Shown here: in pieces, positions 60,121 to 64,000 of the stretch | Position numbering within the stretch: the stretch's first letter is position 1 | How the letters are laid out: the number at the start of each line of letters is the position of its first letter | Program-made: the position numbers and the translations under genes | DNA from: Pseudomonas sp. DNDY-54 | Lineage (GTDB): Bacteria > Pseudomonadota > Gammaproteobacteria > Pseudomonadales > Pseudomonadaceae | DNA length: 64,000 nucleotides | Assembly (NCBI RefSeq): GCF_019880365.1 | Contig: NZ_CP082271.1 | Location: 992,001 to 1,056,000, forward strand | Direction of reading: 5' to 3' | Notes under the pieces: generated by a model | Database searches by the model: none | What the model was told of the DNA's origin: nothing | The model's input: only the letters and a program-made list of their open reading frames with translations

Positions 60121-61338
60121 ATGGCTGTCGGTCTTGGTCCCTTACCTACACTGCATCCGGTGCCTGGCTTCGAGCTCGGCATTGCCTCGGCCGGTATCAA
60201 GCGGCCCGGGCGAAAGGATGTCGTGGTGATGCGTTGTGCGGAAGGATCGACCGTTGCCGGCGTGTTCACCCTTAACGCGTTTTGCGCTGCACCCGTAGTG
60301 CTAGCCAAGCAACGAGCGCAGGGAGCAGTGCGTTACTTTCTCACCAATACCGGCAACGCCAACGCCGGCACCGGCGAGCCGGGTATGCAGACGGCGATGC
60401 GCAGCTGCGCCAGCCTCGCCAGTTTGGCGGGGGTGGCCGAACAGGCGATTCTCCCATTTTCCACCGGCGTGATCGGAGAGCCGTTGCCAGTCGAAAAAAT
60501 CGAGGCGGCGTTGCCCGCTGCCCTGGCAGACCTGGATGAAAATCATTGGGCCGAAGCGGCCACCGGCATCATGACCACGGATACCCTGCCTAAAGGTGCC
60601 AGCCGGCAATTCGAGCATCAGGGCGTTACCGTGACCGTCACCGGTATTTCCAAAGGTGCTGGCATGATTCGCCCGAACATGGCGACCATGCTCGGCTACA
60701 TCGCCACGGATGCCAAGGTCAGCCAGGTGGTGTTGCAGGATCTGGTGCGCGATGCGGCGAACAAATCCTTCAACCGCATCACCATCGATGGCGACACCTC
60801 AACCAACGACTGCTGCATGCTGGTAGCGACGGGCAAGGCGGCGCTGCCGGAAGTCACCGAGGCCAAGGGAGAGCTGTTTACCAAGCTCAAGCAAGCCGTG
60901 TTCGAGGTGAGCATGGACGTGGCGCAGTCGATCGTTCGTGATGGCGAAGGCGCGACCAAGTTCGTCACTGTTGTGGTTAATGGCGGTGCGAATTATCAGG
61001 AATGTCTCGATGTCGGCTACGCGGTTGCCCACTCGCCGCTGATCAAAACCGCTCTGTTTGCGTCGGATCCGAACTGGGGACGCATTCTGGCGGCCGTCGG
61101 CCGGGCCGGCGTGCCCGATCTGGATGTCAGCAAAATTGACGTCTATCTCGGCGGGGTCTGCATCGCCGCCAAGGGTGGTCGCTCCTCCAGTTACACGGAA
61201 GATCAGGGCGCCGCGGTGATGGCGAAGGAAGAAATCGAGATTCGTATTGAGCTAGGGCGGGGCAGTTGCAGCGAGACAATCTGGACAACCGATCTGTCCC
61301 ATGAGTATGTGCGTATCAATGCCGAATACCGTACCTGA
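60121..61338 (+). CDS. argJ: Bifunctional glutamate N-acetyltransferase/amino-acid acetyltransferase
   Basis: 405 residues. [21 protein letters not shown] near the start, [22 protein letters not shown] with the Thr at the self-cleavage site (before MLGY), and [19 protein letters not shown] are ArgJ signatures. The enzyme recycles the acetyl group in arginine synthesis. ATG at 60121 has GGAGTGCATCA upstream. Confidence 0.95.
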   Translation: MAVGLGPLPTLHPVPGFELGIASAGIKRPGRKDVVVMRCAEGSTVAGVFTLNAFCAAPVVLAKQRAQGAVRYFLTNTGNANAGTGEPGMQTAMRSCASLASLAGVAEQAILPFSTGVIGEPLPVEKIEAALPAALADLDENHWAEAATGIMTTDTLPKGASRQFEHQGVTVTVTGISKGAGMIRPNMATMLGYIATDAKVSQVVLQDLVRDAANKSFNRITIDGDTSTNDCCMLVATGKAALPEVTEAKGELFTKLKQAVFEVSMDVAQSIVRDGEGATKFVTVVVNGGANYQECLDVGYAVAHSPLIKTALFASDPNWGRILAAVGRAGVPDLDVSKIDVYLGGVCIAAKGGRSSSYTEDQGAAVMAKEEIEIRIELGRGSCSETIWTTDLSHEYVRINAEYRT

Positions 61339-61410
61339 TGCCGCGGCGGCAAGGCGCACACGCCGGCACCGGTTTCTAACCCAGGTTCGCTGGCCATCCG
61401 GAGCAGCCAC

Positions 61411-62355
61411 ATGAAACGACTGCACGTGGCTGCTGGCGTAATTCGGCGCAGTGACGGCCATGTGCTAATCGCCAGGCGCCCGCTGGACAAACACCAAGGA
61501 GGGTTGTGGGAATTCCCTGGGGGCAAGGTCGAGGAGGGCGAGACGGCTGAGACCGCGCTCGCTCGTGAGCTGGCCGAAGAGTTGGGCATTGATGTGGCGG
61601 CCGCGCGACCGCTGATCAAGATCAGGCATGATTATCCGGACAAGCAGGTCCTGCTGGATGTCTGGGAAGTCCTGACATTTTCTGGCGAACCGCACGGCGC
61701 AGAGGGCCAGCCGTTAGCCTGGGTGGCTCCCGACGATCTGCCCAGTTACAGCTTTCCTGCTGCGAACCATCCAATAATCTCTGCGGCACGCTTACCGGAT
61801 CATTACCTCATTACCCCGGACAATCTCCGTCCTCGTGAATTGCTCAATGGATTAGCGTTAGCGCTTGATGCAGGGATCCGCCTTGTCCAGTTGCGCTCGC
61901 CCTCCCTTGATGAGGCTGACTACCGGTCGCTAGCAGCTGAGGTTTTGGACATGTGTATCGGCCGTGCGAGGGTTATGCTCAAAGGGCCTTTGGAGTGGGC
62001 CAGCGAGTTTCCAGAAGCCGGCTGGCATTTGACAACCCAGCAATTACGCCAGCATGCCAAGCGGCCGATAGTGCCGGGGCGCTGGCTGGCGGCCTCATGC
62101 CACAATGCGGCTGAAATGAATTTGGCCTCGATGATGGGGGTTGATTTCATTACGGTCTCGCCGATACTGCCTACCGCGACCCACCCCAAAGCACAGCCTC
62201 TGGGCTGGCAATGCGCCGCTGAGTTATTAACCGGCTTCGGTCTACCCGCTTATTTGTTGGGGGGGCTCGGTCCGGGCGATTTAGCTCAAGCGTGGCGCGC
62301 GGGCGCACAGGGCGTCGCTGGCATCCGGGCGTTCTGGCCGGATAAGACGGCTTGA
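61411..62355 (+). CDS. Nudix hydrolase fused to a ThiE-like domain
   Basis: 314 residues. An N-terminal MutT-type Nudix domain has the box GGKVEEGETAETALARELAEELGI (residues 37-60) in full, and FPGGK; the C-terminal half (about 135-310) is a TIM-barrel like thiamine phosphate synthase/TenI (DAGIRLVQLRSPSL and LLGGLGPGDLAQAWRAGAQGVAGI). The pair is known as MutT/ThiE fusions of pseudomonads, which clean oxidised nucleotides; whether the ThiE part is active is unclear. GGAG precedes the ATG. Confidence 0.9.
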   Translation: MKRLHVAAGVIRRSDGHVLIARRPLDKHQGGLWEFPGGKVEEGETAETALARELAEELGIDVAAARPLIKIRHDYPDKQVLLDVWEVLTFSGEPHGAEGQPLAWVAPDDLPSYSFPAANHPIISAARLPDHYLITPDNLRPRELLNGLALALDAGIRLVQLRSPSLDEADYRSLAAEVLDMCIGRARVMLKGPLEWASEFPEAGWHLTTQQLRQHAKRPIVPGRWLAASCHNAAEMNLASMMGVDFITVSPILPTATHPKAQPLGWQCAAELLTGFGLPAYLLGGLGPGDLAQAWRAGAQGVAGIRAFWPDKTA

Positions 62356-62449
62356 TCGAGCTATGGCCGGGTGTCCGATTTGGACGAAGCTTCCGAATTG
62401 CCGGGCGAAGTCGCTGTCGTATCGGGTTACCGTCGCATAGGTTGAGTCA

Positions 62450-62464
62450 ATAGCGTCAGGCTAT
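62450..62464 (+). promoter_or_regulatory. OxyR-like half site upstream of ahpC
   Basis: ATAGCGTCAGGCTAT, matching ATAG-N7-CTAT, lies 92 bases before ahpC. The second half seven bases away is a poor match, so binding is inferred. Confidence 0.5.
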
Positions 62465-62555
62465 CGACATGATTCCTTCAATCAATTAACCGTATGCGGG
62501 AGTCTGGAGTATCGTAGGCCCCGTTAAAGTTCTGAATCCCAAAAGGAGTTAGCAG

Positions 62556-63119
62556 ATGTCTCTGATCAACACCCAAGTCCAGCCGTTTAAAGTCAACGCT
62601 TTCCACAACGGCAAGTTCATCGAAGTCACCGAAGAGTCCCTCAAGGGCAAGTGGTCGGTGCTGATCTTCATGCCCGCAGCCTTCACCTTCAACTGCCCGA
62701 CCGAGATCGAAGACGCTGCCAACAGCTACGCTGAGTTCCAGAAGGCCGGTACCGAGGTGTATATCGTCACCACCGATACCCACTTCTCGCACAAGGTTTG
62801 GCACGAGACTTCCCCTGCCGTCGGCAAGGCCCAGTTCCCGCTGATCGGCGACCCGACTCACCAGCTGACCAACGCGTTCGGCGTACACATCGCTGAAGAA
62901 GGTCTGGCACTGCGCGGTACTTTCCTGATCAACCCGGAAGGCGTCATCAAGACCGTTGAGATTCACTCCAACGAGATCGCTCGCGACGTTTCCGAGACGC
63001 TGCGTAAGCTGAAAGCCGCTCAGTACACTGCCGCTCACCCGGGCGAAGTCTGCCCAGCCAAGTGGAAAGAAGGCGAAGCCACTCTGGCCCCGTCGCTGGA
63101 TCTGGTTGGCAAGATCTAA
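62556..63119 (+). CDS. ahpC: Alkyl hydroperoxide reductase subunit AhpC
   Basis: 187 residues. Peroxidatic Cys47 in FTFNCPTE and resolving Cys166 in GEVCPAKW; positions match E. coli AhpC. The typical 2-Cys peroxiredoxin reduces H2O2 and organic peroxides, with AhpF as reductant. AAAAGGAG precedes the ATG. ahpF follows after a 139-base spacer containing two hairpins. Confidence 0.96.
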   Translation: MSLINTQVQPFKVNAFHNGKFIEVTEESLKGKWSVLIFMPAAFTFNCPTEIEDAANSYAEFQKAGTEVYIVTTDTHFSHKVWHETSPAVGKAQFPLIGDPTHQLTNAFGVHIAEEGLALRGTFLINPEGVIKTVEIHSNEIARDVSETLRKLKAAQYTAAHPGEVCPAKWKEGEATLAPSLDLVGKI

Positions 63120-63129
63120 ACGGCCATAG

Positions 63130-63152
63130 GACGCTGCGTCTTGCGCAGCGTC
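63130..63152 (+). repeat. Stem-loop after ahpC
   Basis: GACGCTGCG and CGCAGCGTC form a perfect nine-base stem around TCTTG, 10 bases after the ahpC stop. No T-run follows; it may stabilise ahpC mRNA. Confidence 0.6.
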
Positions 63153-63192
63153 ACCAAGGTTGTTTTTCGGACGATTCGTCGGTCCGAGCTCC

Positions 63193-63226
63193 AACGCCTG
63201 GGCGTGATCCGTCCGGGCGTTTTATT
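63193..63226 (+). terminator. Probable attenuator/terminator between ahpC and ahpF
   Basis: AACGCCTGG (63193-63201) pairs with CCGGGCGTT (63213-63221) with one G-U pair, then TTATT. It lies 33 bases before the ahpF start and could lower ahpF expression relative to ahpC. Confidence 0.6.
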
Positions 63227-63258
63227 ACCTGAATTTCGTAAGAAGGGGATCGCTGCTC

Positions 63259-64000
63259 ATGTTGGACTCCAATCTCAAAACGCAACTGAAAACCTACCTG
63301 GAGAAGGTCACCCAGCCGTTCGAGATCGTTGCGTCCCTCGGTGACGGTGCTAAGTCCCAGGAAATGCTCAGCCTGCTGGAAGACATCACCAGCCTGAGCG
63401 ACAAGATCACCCTACGTACCGACGGCGATGACGTGCGCAAACCGTCGTTTGCACTCAACCGTATCGGTGGCGACATCAGCCTGCGTTTCGCTGGCATCCC
63501 GATGGGCCACGAATTCACCTCGTTGGTGCTGGCCCTGCTGCAGGTCGGTGGGCATCCGTCCAAGACCGCACCTGAGGTCATCGAGCAGATCAAGAATCTG
63601 GACGGTGAGTACAACTTCGAAACCTACTTCTCGCTGTCCTGCCAGAACTGCCCGGACGTGGTCCAGGCGTTGAACTTAATGGCCGTGCTCAATCCGAACA
63701 TCCGCCACGTCGCCATCGACGGTGCACTGTTCCAGGAAGAAGTCACTGTTCGCCAGGTCATGTCCGTACCGAGCATCTACCTCAACGGTGAACTGTTCGG
63801 TCAGGGCCGCATGGGCGAAGAAGAAATCCTCGCCAAGCTCGACACCGGCGCGTCAGCGCGCGACGCCGAGAAGCTCAGCGCGAAGGACGCCTTCGATGTG
63901 CTCGTCGTCGGTGGTGGCCCCGCCGGCGCCGCAGCGGCCATCTATGCTGCGCGCAAGGGCATCCGGACCGGTGTCGCGGCCGAGCGTTTCGGCGGCCAGG
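63259..64000 (+). CDS. ahpF: Alkyl hydroperoxide reductase subunit AhpF (3' end outside window)
   Basis: The first 247 codons are present. [27 protein letters not shown], the redox pair CQNC in [15 protein letters not shown] (N-terminal thioredoxin-like domain) and the FAD loop [19 protein letters not shown] give the AhpF layout. It passes electrons from NADH to AhpC. The frame is open to the window end. AGAAGGGGAT precedes the ATG. Confidence 0.93.
   Translation, partial: MLDSNLKTQLKTYLEKVTQPFEIVASLGDGAKSQEMLSLLEDITSLSDKITLRTDGDDVRKPSFALNRIGGDISLRFAGIPMGHEFTSLVLALLQVGGHPSKTAPEVIEQIKNLDGEYNFETYFSLSCQNCPDVVQALNLMAVLNPNIRHVAIDGALFQEEVTVRQVMSVPSIYLNGELFGQGRMGEEEILAKLDTGASARDAEKLSAKDAFDVLVVGGGPAGAAAAIYAARKGIRTGVAAERFGGQ

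Overview
The window is a chromosomal segment of a high-GC gammaproteobacterium of the genus Pseudomonas in the broad sense. The gene content and protein wording (prs of 313 residues with a GTG start, rplY of the long CTC type, hemA-prfA-prmC, secA-argJ, DUF3509, HopJ/DUF1244) suggest a Pseudomonas stutzeri-like (Stutzerimonas) organism; species assignment is inference. No IS element, integrase, CRISPR array, plasmid gene or rRNA was seen. Almost everything is core or conserved accessory genome.

Region 1 (1-9.3 kb): the end of a LoiP-like M48 protease, a SnoaL-like protein, a TMEM165/GDT1-type cation exporter with a TTG start behind a clear yybP-ykoY (Mn2+) riboswitch, RsmC, a D-2-hydroxyacid dehydrogenase, a LysE exporter, an AlkK-like acyl-CoA ligase, a hybrid histidine kinase and an MBL-fold hydrolase. 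Region 2 (9.4-16.2 kb): an OmpA-type lipoprotein, then a two-gene signalling module, a CHASE-PAS-PAS kinase with three receiver domains followed by a REC-PAS-GGDEF-EAL protein with all key motifs intact. Region 3 (16.2-24.7 kb): a PlsC-type acyltransferase, ackA-pta with an FNR/ANR-like palindrome, SlyD, glutathione peroxidase, a NemR-like repressor with its old yellow enzyme (both preceded by the same 12-base motif), and CysZ. Region 4 (24.9-32.4 kb): DUF1244-HopJ, folM-folX without folE, a PilZ-like protein, MioC flavodoxin, AcpH, a metallophosphoesterase, the Mpg/Aag DNA glycosylase, and a decayed curlin-repeat (CsgA/CsgB-like) pseudogene.

Region 5 (32.4-44.5 kb): housekeeping. On the minus strand, TPR lipoprotein-lolB-ispE-tRNA-Gln-tRNA-Gln-prs-rplY-pth-ychF; divergently hemA-prfA-prmC-moeB-like-murI, tightly packed with start/stop overlaps. 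Region 6 (44.5-48.2 kb): PagL-type lipid A deacylase, YkgJ-like protein, upp-uraA and divergent hpt (base salvage). Region 7 (48.2-55 kb): DUF1302 outer-membrane protein, DUF1329 periplasmic protein and a large MalT-like LuxR regulator, the most function-unknown system in the window. Region 8 (55-64 kb): DUF3509, YebG with a LexA box, a small membrane protein, DciA, secA, argJ, a Nudix-ThiE fusion, and ahpC-ahpF (ahpF cut by the window end) with an OxyR-like half site.

Rho-independent terminators with clear stems and U-tracts follow pta, slyD, ychF, prs, DUF1329 and secA. Several other strong stem-loops lack a U-tract and are listed separately with lower confidence.
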